Assembly (NCBI RefSeq): GCF_030538755.1
Contig: NZ_JAUNTJ010000001.1
Location: forward strand, 124,001-188,000
Direction: 5' to 3'
Length of the DNA stretch: 64,000 nucleotides
From: Paracoccus sp. (in: a-proteobacteria)
GTDB taxonomy: Bacteria; Pseudomonadota; Alphaproteobacteria; Rhodobacterales; Rhodobacteraceae
Below the pieces are notes generated by a model. The model was not told the origin of the DNA. It saw only the letters and a list, made by a program, of their open reading frames with translations, and did no database searches. This document shows positions 9,581 to 18,099 of the stretch, one piece after another. The position numbers and the translations under genes were made by a program. The first letter of the stretch is position 1, and each line of letters starts with the position of its first letter.

Positions 9581-10318
9581 ATGTTCGATCTGACGGGTAA
9601 GGCGGCGCTGGTGACGGGCGCTTCGGGTGGGATCGGTGGTGCGATTGCCGAGGCGCTGCATGGGGCCGGGGCGACGGTGGGTCTGTCGGGCACGCGAGAG
9701 GCGCCGTTGCGGGAATTGGCGGACCGGCTGGGTGAGCGGGCCTTTGTGCTGCCGTGCGATCTGTCCGATGCGGCGGCGGTGGATGCGCTGCCCAAGGCGG
9801 CGGCGGATGTGATGGGGGCTGTCGATATTCTGGTGAACAACGCCGGAATCACCCGTGACAATCTGTTCATGCGCATGTCGGATGAGGAATGGCAGCAGGT
9901 TCTGGATGTGAACCTGACCAGCTCGTTCCGGCTGTGCCGCGCCGTTCTGAAGGGGATGATGCGTGCCCGTTGGGGGCGGATCGTGAATATCACCTCGATC
10001 GTGGGGGCGCGTGGCAATCCGGGGCAGGCGAACTATGCCGCTGCCAAGGCGGCGCTGGTTGGCATGTCGAAGTCGCTGGCGGGCGAGGTGGCCAGCCGCA
10101 ACATCACCGTGAACTGTGTCGCGCCCGGTTTCATCGGCACCGCCATGACCGACAAGCTGACCGACGATCAGAAAAGCAAGATTCTGGTGCAGATCCCGTC
10201 GGGCCGCATGGGCACGCCCGAGGAAATCGCCGCCGCCGTTCTGTTCCTGTCCAGTGTCGAGGCCGGTTACGTGACCGGGACCACGCTGCATGTGAATGGC
10301 GGCATGGCGATGATCTGA
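9581..10318 (+). CDS. fabG: 3-oxoacyl-[ACP] reductase
   Basis: NADPH-dependent reduction of 3-ketoacyl-ACP in fatty acid elongation. 245 residues, a classical SDR: ALVTGASGGIGGAIAE near the N-terminus, NNAGITRDNL, the catalytic Tyr152/Lys156 in NYAAAKAAL, and a C-terminus ending in HVNGGMAMI as FabG proteins usually do. The ATG at 9581 follows GAGGCAGGG directly. It lies between fabD and acpP, which separates it from other SDRs. Confidence 0.95.
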   Translation: MFDLTGKAALVTGASGGIGGAIAEALHGAGATVGLSGTREAPLRELADRLGERAFVLPCDLSDAAAVDALPKAAADVMGAVDILVNNAGITRDNLFMRMSDEEWQQVLDVNLTSSFRLCRAVLKGMMRARWGRIVNITSIVGARGNPGQANYAAAKAALVGMSKSLAGEVASRNITVNCVAPGFIGTAMTDKLTDDQKSKILVQIPSGRMGTPEEIAAAVLFLSSVEAGYVTGTTLHVNGGMAMI

Positions 10319-10377
10319 GCCGGGACCGGCATTCTGCCCAAAGGGTGAACTGCCTGTCTGAATTGCTTTGTTTAAGG

Positions 10378-10405
10378 TTGCATGGGGGGCTTGGCTTGCT
10401 ATATC
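10378..10405 (+). promoter_or_regulatory. Candidate sigma-70 promoter for acpP
   Basis: TTGCAT (10378-10383) and TATATC (10400-10405) are separated by 16 bases in the 200-base gap between fabG and acpP, leaving a leader of about 110 bases. Read by eye only; alphaproteobacterial -10 boxes are weakly conserved. Confidence 0.4.
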
Positions 10406-10519
10406 CCCGGCGTAAGGCCGAAGGGAAACCGCCCTCGGCTGTCGTTGCTCCGCCGGAGTCCCGTGATGGGCAAAGGGGCGGCGCTGTTGGGCGGATGCCC
10501 GCGAACATGAGGAAGTGAC

Positions 10520-10753
10520 ATGAGCGATATCGCTGATCGCGTGAAGAAGATCGTGGTGGAACACCTGGGCGTTGACGAAGACAAGGTGGTTGAAACCGCC
10601 TCGTTCATCGATGATCTGGGTGCGGACAGCCTCGACACGGTTGAGCTGGTCATGGCTTTTGAAGAAGAATTCGGCATCGAGATCCCGGACGATGCAGCCG
10701 AGACCATCCAGACCTTTGGTGATGCGGTGAACTTTATCAAAGGCGCGGTCTGA
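10520..10753 (+). CDS. acpP: Acyl carrier protein
   Basis: Carries acyl chains as a phosphopantetheine thioester. 77 residues, acidic. The attachment Ser37 lies in [13 protein letters not shown], and the C-terminus has [10 protein letters not shown] as in AcpP. It is preceded by a GAGGAAGTGAC ribosome site, has its own candidate promoter, and is followed by a strong hairpin terminator, which fits the high expression expected of ACP. Confidence 0.98.
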   Translation: MSDIADRVKKIVVEHLGVDEDKVVETASFIDDLGADSLDTVELVMAFEEEFGIEIPDDAAETIQTFGDAVNFIKGAV

Positions 10754-10781
10754 TTTCAGACCCGGCCTTTGGGCAAGATCG

Positions 10782-10812
10782 CGGCGCTTCCGGTAACGGG
10801 GGCGCCGTTTTC
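10782..10812 (+). terminator. Intrinsic terminator after acpP
   Basis: CGGCGC (10782-10787) pairs with GCGCCG (10802-10807), with inner CCG/CGG around a GTAA loop, then TTTTCGTTT. Confidence 0.8.
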
Positions 10813-10858
10813 GTTTCGGGCATATCGGGATGCGTTGGGCCGGGCAGGCCCGCCGGAA

Positions 10859-11677
10859 TCAGCGGCCCAGCTTTGCGTGAACCTCGTCCAGATCGACTTC
10901 GCCCTTGGGCATTTTGTTGTCGGGGTTGTCGAAGTCATAGCGGAACAACTGGAAATCCTTTTTGTAGATTTCCCAGACAAGATGCCGCGACAGATCGTCG
11001 AAATAGTCGCTGACCTTATGCGCCCGCTTTGGCCCGTGCCCTTCGGATTCGTTGAATTTGGGCACCTGTTCCACGTCCATGGTTACGGGCGTGTCGGCGG
11101 CATCCAGCACGCGCTGCATCCCTTCGTTGAACTTTTCGGTGAAGAAAATCTGGTCGTAGCGCCCGCCGTTCACGATGAACGTCGAGATGTGGCCCGACAT
11201 GGCCGACCAGTGGATGTCGGGTTCCATCGGGCGGCGCCAGCGGATGGTGTCGCGCGCGAACAGCAGAAAGCGGCGGAAGGATTTGATCTGATCAAAGTCA
11301 AAGCCGTCATCCGGGCTGCCCACCTCGACCCCGTAGCGCTGGATCAGTTGCGGCACCAGATTGCCGCGATAGCGGCGGCCGTTGCGCTGAATCCCGGCGA
11401 TCTTGTCGAAAAAGGACGACAGGATGCGGCTGTAGGGGTTGCGCACGCAGGTGAACACCACCGCGTCATGTGCGCGCACGGCACGTTCGATCGCATCCTC
11501 GCTTTCGCGGCGCGCCCATTTGTGCAGCCCGTCTTTCGCGTCGTGGATGTCACCGTCGAAATAGCGCCCATGATCGGAGTGGAACATGATCTGACCGATG
11601 GACGAGCAGGCGCATTTCGGCACCACCCGATAGATCATGCTTTCGCTTTCGGTCATCCAGACGCCCGGAAACCCCAT
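10859..11677 (-). CDS. Sulfotransferase family protein
   Basis: 272 residues from the ATG at 11677; an upstream in-frame start at 11737 is possible but has no good ribosome site. The PAPS 5'-phosphosulfate loop is VVPKCACSSI near residues 17-26, and the 3'-phosphate motif is RNPYSRILSSF. This arrangement is that of the Sulfotransfer_2 group, which sulfates carbohydrates. No signal peptide is seen, so a cytosolic enzyme. It is transcribed away from the GT14-like gene, and both lie in a polysaccharide block, which suggests that it sulfates the glycan made there. The acceptor is unknown. Confidence 0.8.
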   Translation of the reverse strand: MGFPGVWMTESESMIYRVVPKCACSSIGQIMFHSDHGRYFDGDIHDAKDGLHKWARRESEDAIERAVRAHDAVVFTCVRNPYSRILSSFFDKIAGIQRNGRRYRGNLVPQLIQRYGVEVGSPDDGFDFDQIKSFRRFLLFARDTIRWRRPMEPDIHWSAMSGHISTFIVNGGRYDQIFFTEKFNEGMQRVLDAADTPVTMDVEQVPKFNESEGHGPKRAHKVSDYFDDLSRHLVWEIYKKDFQLFRYDFDNPDNKMPKGEVDLDEVHAKLGR

Positions 11678-11817
11678 GTTACTCTGCCTTTTCTGGCTGT
11701 TGTGCCTGCCGGTGCTTGCCGAGACGGCTAAAATCATTCACAGACACAAAGCAAATCAGACCGGAACTTTCAACGGGTTCGGTCAAAAGCTGCACATATT
11801 CTTGCGGATGGAGCCAT

Positions 11818-13395
11818 ATGGCGCGGATCGCCTTTATTCTGCTGTGCCACAAGGACCCCGAAGGTATCATCGCGCAGGCCCGCCGACTGACCGAGACGGG
11901 CGACTTCGTCGCGATTCATTTCGATGCACATGCCAAATCAGACGATTACGCCCGCATCCGCGCCGAACTGGCCGACAATCCGGGCGTGACATTTGCGCGC
12001 AAGCGGGTGCGCTGTGGCTGGGGTGAATGGTCGCTGGTCGCGGCCACCTTGCAGGCGGTGCGCGCGGCGGCGGCGGATTTTCCGCAGGCCACGCATTTCT
12101 ATATGCTGTCGGGCGATTGCATGCCGGTGAAATCGGCTGGCTTTGCCCGCGATCTGCTGGACCGCGAGGATTGCGACTATATTGAATCCTTTGACTTTTT
12201 CGAAAGCGACTGGATCAAGACCGGGATCAAGGAAGAACGGCTGATCTATCGCCACTGGTTCAACGAACGCCGCCAGAAAACCTGGTTCTATCGCAGTATG
12301 GAATGGCAACAGCGCATGGGCTGGTCGCGGCCCATTCCTGACGGCTTGCGGATAATGATCGGCAGCCAGTGGTGGTGCCTGCGCCGCGAAACGATCGAGA
12401 AAATCCTGACCTTCTGCGACGCCCGGCGCGACATCCTGCGGTTTTTTGCCACCACCTGGATTCCCGACGAGACGTTTTTCCAGACGCTGGTGCCACATCT
12501 GGTGCCGCGCGATCAGATTCGCACCCGGACGCTGACCTTTCTGATGTTCACCGATTACGGGATGCCGGTGACGTTTTACAACGATCACTATGACCTGTTG
12601 CTGGGGCAGGATTACCTGTTCGCGCGCAAGATCAGCCCCGAGGCGCTGGACCTGAAGGAACGGCTGGGCCAGTTGTGGCAATCGGCGCGGCGCGACTTTG
12701 CCATTTCCGGCGAGGGGCGCGAGCTGCACGGCTTTCTGACCCGGCAGGGGCGTATCGGGCTGCGCTTTGGGCGGCGCGCATGGGAAGCCTCGGCGCAGGT
12801 CGGGCGCGGGCATGTGCTGCATGTGATCCTGTGCAAGAAATGGCACTTTGCCAAGCGGCTGACGCAGGCGATCCGCGACCGGGCCGGGATTCCGGCGGTG
12901 GACTATCTGTTCAACGAATCCGAGGCGAACCTGCCCGATCTGGGCGGGCTGGAACAGGGCTGGGACAAGCGGCACCACCATCGCCGCGCCATGATCGCGA
13001 TGCTGATGCAGCACTTTGACGCCGGTCGGCTGGTGATCTGTCTGGACCCGGCGAATGCCGAGGTTCTGGCCGATCTGGCGGCGGATCGCGCCGATCTGCG
13101 GGTGCTGCATATCGACTGCGATTTCAGCGACGATTACCTGCGCGGCCATGTGGCCCGCATTGGTCTGGTCGGGGCGGATACCTCGGCCGGGCGGATCGAA
13201 TCGCTGATCCCGGTCATGCGCCGCGATCTGGCGCATGAGGTCGAGACCCTGCGCGACATGAACCTGCGCCGCTTCGAGATGATTCGCGCCGATGCGGACA
13301 GTCAGGCCAATGCCGCCGCGCTGGCCCGGTTTCTGGATGTTTCCGGCGATCTGGCGCATGATCTGGCCGAAACGCCGCATCTGTTTGCCGACTGA
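11818..13395 (+). CDS. GT14-type branching glycosyltransferase (beta-1,6-GlcNAc transferase-like)
   Basis: 525 residues. I start at the ATG at 11818 (GGATGGAG just upstream, then ARIAFILLCHKDP). The first 270 residues resemble the Branch/core-2 family: AFILLCHKDP, VAIHFDAHAK, FYMLSGDCMPVKS, and SQWWCLRRET. The remaining 250 residues are a distinct C-terminal domain I do not recognise (found, as I recall, with this domain in Rhodobacteraceae). No membrane segment is seen. It is divergent from the sulfotransferase gene. Likely role: adding a branch sugar to a capsule or exopolysaccharide repeat. Donor and acceptor cannot be inferred. Confidence 0.75.
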   Translation: MARIAFILLCHKDPEGIIAQARRLTETGDFVAIHFDAHAKSDDYARIRAELADNPGVTFARKRVRCGWGEWSLVAATLQAVRAAAADFPQATHFYMLSGDCMPVKSAGFARDLLDREDCDYIESFDFFESDWIKTGIKEERLIYRHWFNERRQKTWFYRSMEWQQRMGWSRPIPDGLRIMIGSQWWCLRRETIEKILTFCDARRDILRFFATTWIPDETFFQTLVPHLVPRDQIRTRTLTFLMFTDYGMPVTFYNDHYDLLLGQDYLFARKISPEALDLKERLGQLWQSARRDFAISGEGRELHGFLTRQGRIGLRFGRRAWEASAQVGRGHVLHVILCKKWHFAKRLTQAIRDRAGIPAVDYLFNESEANLPDLGGLEQGWDKRHHHRRAMIAMLMQHFDAGRLVICLDPANAEVLADLAADRADLRVLHIDCDFSDDYLRGHVARIGLVGADTSAGRIESLIPVMRRDLAHEVETLRDMNLRRFEMIRADADSQANAAALARFLDVSGDLAHDLAETPHLFAD

Positions 13396-13406
13396 AAGGA
13401 CAGCCC

Positions 13407-13787
13407 ATGACCCCGGCTTATGACGATCAGAACATCTTTGCCCGTATCCTGCGCGGCGAGATTCCCTGCGACAAGGTGGCCGAAAATGACCACGCACTGG
13501 CCTTTCGCGACATCAGCCCCGCCGCGCCGGTGCATGTGCTGGTGATCCCCAAGGGGGCCTATGTCAGCTTTGACGATTTCTGCGCCCGCGCCAGCGAGGC
13601 CGAACTGGCCGGTTTCCTGCGGCTGAGCGGTCAGGTCGCGCAGGCCGAAGGCGTGGCGCTGGACCGTGGTCAGGGCTTTCGCGCGATCACCAACGCCGGG
13701 GAACATGGCGTTCAAGAGGTGCCGCATTTCCATCTGCACATTCTGGGCGGGCGCGGTATGGGGCCGATGCTGACGCGCCGCGACTGA
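13407..13787 (+). CDS. HIT-family nucleotide hydrolase (HinT-like)
   Basis: 126 residues. The histidine triad is HFHLHILGG near the C-terminus, and NIFARILRGEIPCDKV is the usual N-terminus of HinT-like purine nucleoside phosphoramidases. It follows the GT14-like gene by 11 bases with AAAGGA before the ATG, so it may be co-transcribed, though HIT proteins are housekeeping enzymes found in many contexts. Confidence 0.93.
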   Translation: MTPAYDDQNIFARILRGEIPCDKVAENDHALAFRDISPAAPVHVLVIPKGAYVSFDDFCARASEAELAGFLRLSGQVAQAEGVALDRGQGFRAITNAGEHGVQEVPHFHLHILGGRGMGPMLTRRD

Positions 13788-13815
13788 TTGCCGCGATTGA
13801 TTGCGTCCCGCGACG

Positions 13816-13842
13816 CCGGGGGCATTCTGCCCCCGGACCCCC
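13816..13842. repeat. Hairpin arm of repeat family A (partial copy)
   Basis: CCGGGGGC-ATTCT-GCCCCCGG is a perfect 8-bp hairpin followed by ACCCCC, the same hairpin/loop type as the copy at 37763-37814, but the GGATATTT...ACCAAAGATG tail is missing. It lies between two convergent genes and could act as a bidirectional transcription stop. Confidence 0.55.
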
Positions 13843-13886
13843 TGACGGCCGATCTGCCCTGCACAGCCGGCGGCGGTTGTGCGGGG

Positions 13887-15191
13887 TCAGCGCCGCCGCA
13901 GCATTTTACCCACAGCCCGCACCGGCGCCGTCAGCCGCCACGAGGTGCTGGCCAGCACCTCGGCCTTGTAGGCGGACAGGGCGCGTTCCTGATCGGCCAG
14001 CCGCTTTTTCAGCGCCGCGATCTCGGATGTCAGGGTGGCGATGGTGCTGCTGCTGGCCTTGCTGTCGCGCTGATGCGCGCTTTGCGCCTCGGCCAGTTGC
14101 TTGCGCGTCTGGGCCTGTGCTTGGGTCAGTTGCTTATGGGCCTGAGCCTGCGCCTCGGCTGCGGCGCTGTCGGCCTGCGCCCGGATGCGTTCCAGTTCCG
14201 CCGTCAGCGCGGAGGTTTCGAAAAAGCGGGTCTGCCGTTCCTGCGCCACCTGCGCCGCGACGTGATCCTGTTCGGCGCGCGCGGCATCCAGTTCGGCGGC
14301 CAGTTCGGCCAGCCGGGGATGCGGGTTTTCGGCGGCATAAAGCGCCGCCTGCGCCCGCGCCAGTTCCAGCCCGCGCGCGTCCCATGACTGGCGCAGTTGA
14401 GCCAGTTCCTTACCCGCCGCCCGCGCCTTGTCGGCCAGCGTGCCTGCCCGCCGTTCTTGTATGGCGGCGTGACGGGCGGTTTCGGCCACCGCGCCGAATT
14501 GCCGGAACATCCAGCGGATCGCGTCGGCGGCGTGACCATCCTGCGCATCCGCCGCCAGATCGGCCACGGCCGCAGGCAGATCATCGCCCGCCCCAAACAG
14601 AGCCAGCCCGGCCCCAACATCCAGCCACAGCCCGGCGCGCATCTGTGCCGTCAGCCCGCCCGGAGCGCCGATCAGCACCAGCAGCCCGCCATCAGCCAAG
14701 CCCGCACGCCAATCGCCGATCTGCGCGGCAAGCGTGTCGGCATCCGCCCCGGCTTCGGCATCCAGCGTGATCAGCATCAGATCCGGGCGATCAGAGGCGG
14801 GGCCGGGGGCAGGGGCATCGCCGATCTCAAGCCGCAGCAGCGTAGGATACAACTGTTCGGCATGGCGCAGCAGCCGGTCGGGCACGGCGGTCAGCGCGCG
14901 GCCCGTGGCCTGATCGCTCCAGCGGCCCCAGCCGGTTACGCGCGCCCCTGATGTGGCGTCGGCGGCCTTGTCCAGCGCCTGACAGACCGCAAACAGCGCC
15001 GCGCCATCGCCGGTATTCAGCGCCAGCACCCGCCGGGGCCGCAGCCGCTCTGTCAGCCAGAACAGCGCCGGAATCAGCGGCGTGGTTGCGCCGTCGCCCA
15101 TAAACCGGGGATGCCACAGCAAGGCCGGGGTCCAAAGCGCGGCAAGGTTGCGCGATGCGTCGTGGCGGGCGGGTTCGGATGTGATCGTCAT
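13887..15191 (-). CDS. Methyltransferase-like protein with long coiled coil
   Basis: 434 residues, not assigned. Residues about 40-200 look like a class I methyltransferase fold: RRVLALNTGDGAALFAV as motif I, LMLITLDAEAG, and GLADGGLLVLIGAPG as a late strand. From about residue 225 to 410 the sequence is Ala/Glu/Gln/Arg-rich with heptad character, a long coiled coil, ending in SWRLTAPVR and a basic tail. That tail is common on polysaccharide-assembly glycosyltransferases. It is last in the reverse-strand operon and overlaps the upstream gene by 4 bases. It may be a chain-terminating or chain-length methyltransferase; that is inference. Confidence 0.6.
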   Translation of the reverse strand: MTITSEPARHDASRNLAALWTPALLWHPRFMGDGATTPLIPALFWLTERLRPRRVLALNTGDGAALFAVCQALDKAADATSGARVTGWGRWSDQATGRALTAVPDRLLRHAEQLYPTLLRLEIGDAPAPGPASDRPDLMLITLDAEAGADADTLAAQIGDWRAGLADGGLLVLIGAPGGLTAQMRAGLWLDVGAGLALFGAGDDLPAAVADLAADAQDGHAADAIRWMFRQFGAVAETARHAAIQERRAGTLADKARAAGKELAQLRQSWDARGLELARAQAALYAAENPHPRLAELAAELDAARAEQDHVAAQVAQERQTRFFETSALTAELERIRAQADSAAAEAQAQAHKQLTQAQAQTRKQLAEAQSAHQRDSKASSSTIATLTSEIAALKKRLADQERALSAYKAEVLASTSWRLTAPVRAVGKMLRRR

Positions 15192-16720
15192 GGGACGCGG
15201 GCCTTTTGCGGGTCAGAATGGACAGGCAGGGACATATCGGCGCAGCCGTGGTGTTCCAGCAGGATCAGCCGCCCGATCATGCGCGGGCGATAGCCGGGGG
15301 GCAGCGCCCCGGCTGGCTCGGCCGGCGTGGCGCGGGTCAGCAGGATACGGGCGGGCGACAGCGCGGCAATCAGCGCCGCAAAGGCCGCTTCGCCCGCCGC
15401 CTGCGCGGGTGCGGTCAGCAGCAAGGGGCCAAGCGGTCGCATCTGATCCCACAGCGCCGCATCGGGCTGATCCTGCGCCAGAACCGTGACGGACGAGGCC
15501 GTGGCCATTTCATCATGGGTCAGCGCCTGTTCGATCAGCGTGGCGTCATCGGCCAGCAGCAACAGCGACCAGCGCCCCGCCGCACAGGCGAACAGCCGCG
15601 CCAGCCCCGGATCGCGCAGATGCACCGAAACGCCGCTGGTCTGCCACCAGGGCATCAGCGCGTCCAGCTCGGCCTCGGTCAGCGACAGGGCGGTATTGGC
15701 GAAACGCGCCGCGTCCCCGGTGCGGGCGGCGACGCCAGCGGCCTGCCGCAGCGCGGTGGTGAACAGCGCCTGCACCGCCGGTTCGAGCAGGTCGGCCACG
15801 TCATCCGCCGGTTCGGCCCCCGCATCCCCCAAGGGCAGCGGCGCATCCAGAACCCCCGCCTGCACCAGCGCCGCATTGCCCTGCGCCATCGCCTGAACCT
15901 GCCATTGCGGCATCGCAACCGCAGGCAGGGCGGCGGCCAAAGCCTTGGGCGGCAGGGCTTTGGCGGTCTGGCGCAGGTGGTGTTCGACCTCTAACCGCTC
16001 GGGCGGGGTCATGTCGCGCATCAAGGCGTTCAGGCGGCGCTTGGTTTCAATCAGGACCAGCGATTTTTCGCGCTGGTTGGCGTGGATGGCATCGGCCAGT
16101 GCCGGGTCGGTGACAGGCGCGCCGATCTCATCCAGAAAGCGCCGGACCAGCGGCGCGGCAGGGTCGTGAAACGGTATCGCCCGAACCGAGCGCGCCCCCA
16201 TGATCCGCCCCAGATGCGCCAGCCGCGCGTCATAGCAGACGGCGCCGCGATCGAACTCGGTTGCCAGAAAATCGCTGAAGGGCTGAACGATGGCGCGATA
16301 GCCGCTTAACACATTTTCAATATAGCGCGATTTCAGCCAGTCGAACTGGGGCCGCAGCACAGCCACAATATCCACCTGCCACCCGGCGAAATGATCGTGC
16401 AGTCGTTGCAGCGCAGCGTCGTGGACATCGGCAATCAGGTTTTCCGCGCTAAAAATCACCGCCGTGTCCGGGTGCGCCGCCAGTTCGGCGTCGAATTCTG
16501 TCGTTTGTCCCTCGCTGGTCAGGCCAAGCAGGGACAGATGCCCCGGTGTCCGTTCCTGATCCCACCTGCTCTGGCGCGACAGCACCGAACGCGGAAACAG
16601 AAAACCATGGCCGATCAGGGTATCGGCCTGCGTTTCCAGATAGTTCTGAATCGAGGTGCTGCCGGCCTTGGTCTGGCCCACATGCAAAATCAGCCGACGC
16701 GGTGCGGGGGTATTGGTCAT
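15188..16720 (-). CDS. Sulfotransferase-like P-loop protein
   Basis: 510 residues. The N-terminus LILHVGQTKAGSTSIQNYL matches the 5'-phosphosulfate loop of sulfotransferase-fold proteins, with a long central region and KSRYIENVLSGYR where the 3'-phosphate motif would be expected. The C-terminal 180 residues look like a separate alpha/beta domain that I do not recognise. No signal peptide or membrane helix is present. It overlaps both neighbours by 4 bases, inside an operon of glycosyltransferases, so it probably modifies the same polysaccharide. With the gene at 10859-11677 this gives two candidate sulfotransferases within 6 kb. Confidence 0.6.
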   Translation of the reverse strand: MTNTPAPRRLILHVGQTKAGSTSIQNYLETQADTLIGHGFLFPRSVLSRQSRWDQERTPGHLSLLGLTSEGQTTEFDAELAAHPDTAVIFSAENLIADVHDAALQRLHDHFAGWQVDIVAVLRPQFDWLKSRYIENVLSGYRAIVQPFSDFLATEFDRGAVCYDARLAHLGRIMGARSVRAIPFHDPAAPLVRRFLDEIGAPVTDPALADAIHANQREKSLVLIETKRRLNALMRDMTPPERLEVEHHLRQTAKALPPKALAAALPAVAMPQWQVQAMAQGNAALVQAGVLDAPLPLGDAGAEPADDVADLLEPAVQALFTTALRQAAGVAARTGDAARFANTALSLTEAELDALMPWWQTSGVSVHLRDPGLARLFACAAGRWSLLLLADDATLIEQALTHDEMATASSVTVLAQDQPDAALWDQMRPLGPLLLTAPAQAAGEAAFAALIAALSPARILLTRATPAEPAGALPPGYRPRMIGRLILLEHHGCADMSLPVHSDPQKARVP

Positions 16721-18099
16721 TTGGCCTCGGTCGTGGTTGATTCAAGCCCGGTCATCGCAGCCAAATTGTGGCGCACGACATCATCGGGCACCGCGCCGCC
16801 TTGTGGGGCGGCGAACGGGCGGGGCGTGCCGGGCTGGGGCGGGAAATGCAGCCGGGCCGCCTCGGGCTGATCGGGCGACAGGGTGGCGTGCCATTGCCGC
16901 CAGCCCGCTGCGTAATCCTTTCGCGTTTGCGACAGGCCGGTTTCCGGGTTGATGCCCGATTCGGGATGGTTGGTCAGGCTGCCCTCCATCTCGATGGCGA
17001 ACATCGCGATCAGGGACAGGCGCGTGAATTCGTCCCCGATCAGGGTTTCTGTCCGGGACATCAGCTCGCTGTCGGCACCAAAGCGGGCGCAATCCCACCC
17101 GCCCAGAGTGTCGCGCAGGAAATCGGTGCGGAAGGTCGTGGCGATGGGGCACATCCGGGTCACGCCATCGGTGCTGTAGCTGGATTCGACGGCAAACCGC
17201 ACCACCACCCCATCCGGGTTCAGCCGCGCCATTTTCGGCACCGAGGCGCGCGGCGGGGTGGGGGCCGACAGGATCGCGCCGATATGCTGCTCGATACGCT
17301 GCGGATGCGCCCAGTCGTCGGCGTCATGGCCGGTGATCCAGTCGCCACGCGCCATGGTCAGCGCGATGTTCTTGGCCACATACGGCCCCGCATTCACCCG
17401 CCCGCGCAAAATGCGCACGCGGCTGTCGCTGGCCGCGATCTGCTGCATCTCGCCCCAGGTGCCGTCGGTGCTGGCATCATCGACGATCAGCAGTTCCAGA
17501 TTGCGCCATGTCTGGTTCAGCACCGACCGCGCGGCGGCGGCGATGGTGGCTTGGGCATTCCACGCCGGCATGATGACCGACACCAGCGGCCCGCCCGTCA
17601 CAGGGACCAGCCCGTCGGCGCTGAAACGGTCGATCAGATGCGTGCCCGCGCCCTCGGCCCCCGCGTCCTTGGCCCATGTGATCGGGGCGGCACCGAAATG
17701 GCCGATATAGCGGTTCAGATGCGTCAGCCAGCCCGCCCGATCGCCCGCCGCCAGCGCGCGATTGGCGCGCAGGGTGTCGATCGTATAGGCGGTTTCCTGC
17801 GGCACATGCGCCCTAGCATAGCGCACGGCCACGTCATAGCCGTATTCCTCGGCCATGCGCGCCGCCATGCGCAGCGATTGCCGCGCGCGTGGCGGTGGCA
17901 GATAGTCGGCCAGCCGGGCCGGGTTTTCGGCCAGCCCCGGCCCCGCCGCACGCCGCATCAGCACGCCATAGCGGCGATAATGCTGCGCCGGGTCCAGCCC
18001 CGACATATCGACATCGGGATAGCGGCGGCGGTAAAATTCGGGGTCGAAGGCTTTGCTTTTCAGGATGGCGTCGGCCAGCTTGGTGCGGGTTTCAGGCAT
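16717..18099 (-). CDS. Family 2 glycosyltransferase (paralogue A)
   Basis: 460 residues. An N-terminal region with the FYRRRYPDVDMSGLDP motif (a domain common on polysaccharide GT2 enzymes) precedes the GT-A domain from about residue 165: LVSVIMPAWNAQATI, then LLIVDDASTDGT and GHDADDWAHP, which supplies the metal-binding DxD. No membrane segments, so a cytosolic transferase acting on a lipid-linked intermediate. It overlaps the upstream GT2 gene by 8 bases and the next gene by 4. Its upstream neighbour has the same length and domain order, indicating tandem duplication. Confidence 0.85.
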   Translation of the reverse strand: MPETRTKLADAILKSKAFDPEFYRRRYPDVDMSGLDPAQHYRRYGVLMRRAAGPGLAENPARLADYLPPPRARQSLRMAARMAEEYGYDVAVRYARAHVPQETAYTIDTLRANRALAAGDRAGWLTHLNRYIGHFGAAPITWAKDAGAEGAGTHLIDRFSADGLVPVTGGPLVSVIMPAWNAQATIAAAARSVLNQTWRNLELLIVDDASTDGTWGEMQQIAASDSRVRILRGRVNAGPYVAKNIALTMARGDWITGHDADDWAHPQRIEQHIGAILSAPTPPRASVPKMARLNPDGVVVRFAVESSYSTDGVTRMCPIATTFRTDFLRDTLGGWDCARFGADSELMSRTETLIGDEFTRLSLIAMFAIEMEGSLTNHPESGINPETGLSQTRKDYAAGWRQWHATLSPDQPEAARLHFPPQPGTPRPFAAPQGGAVPDDVVRHNLAAMTGLESTTTEAK

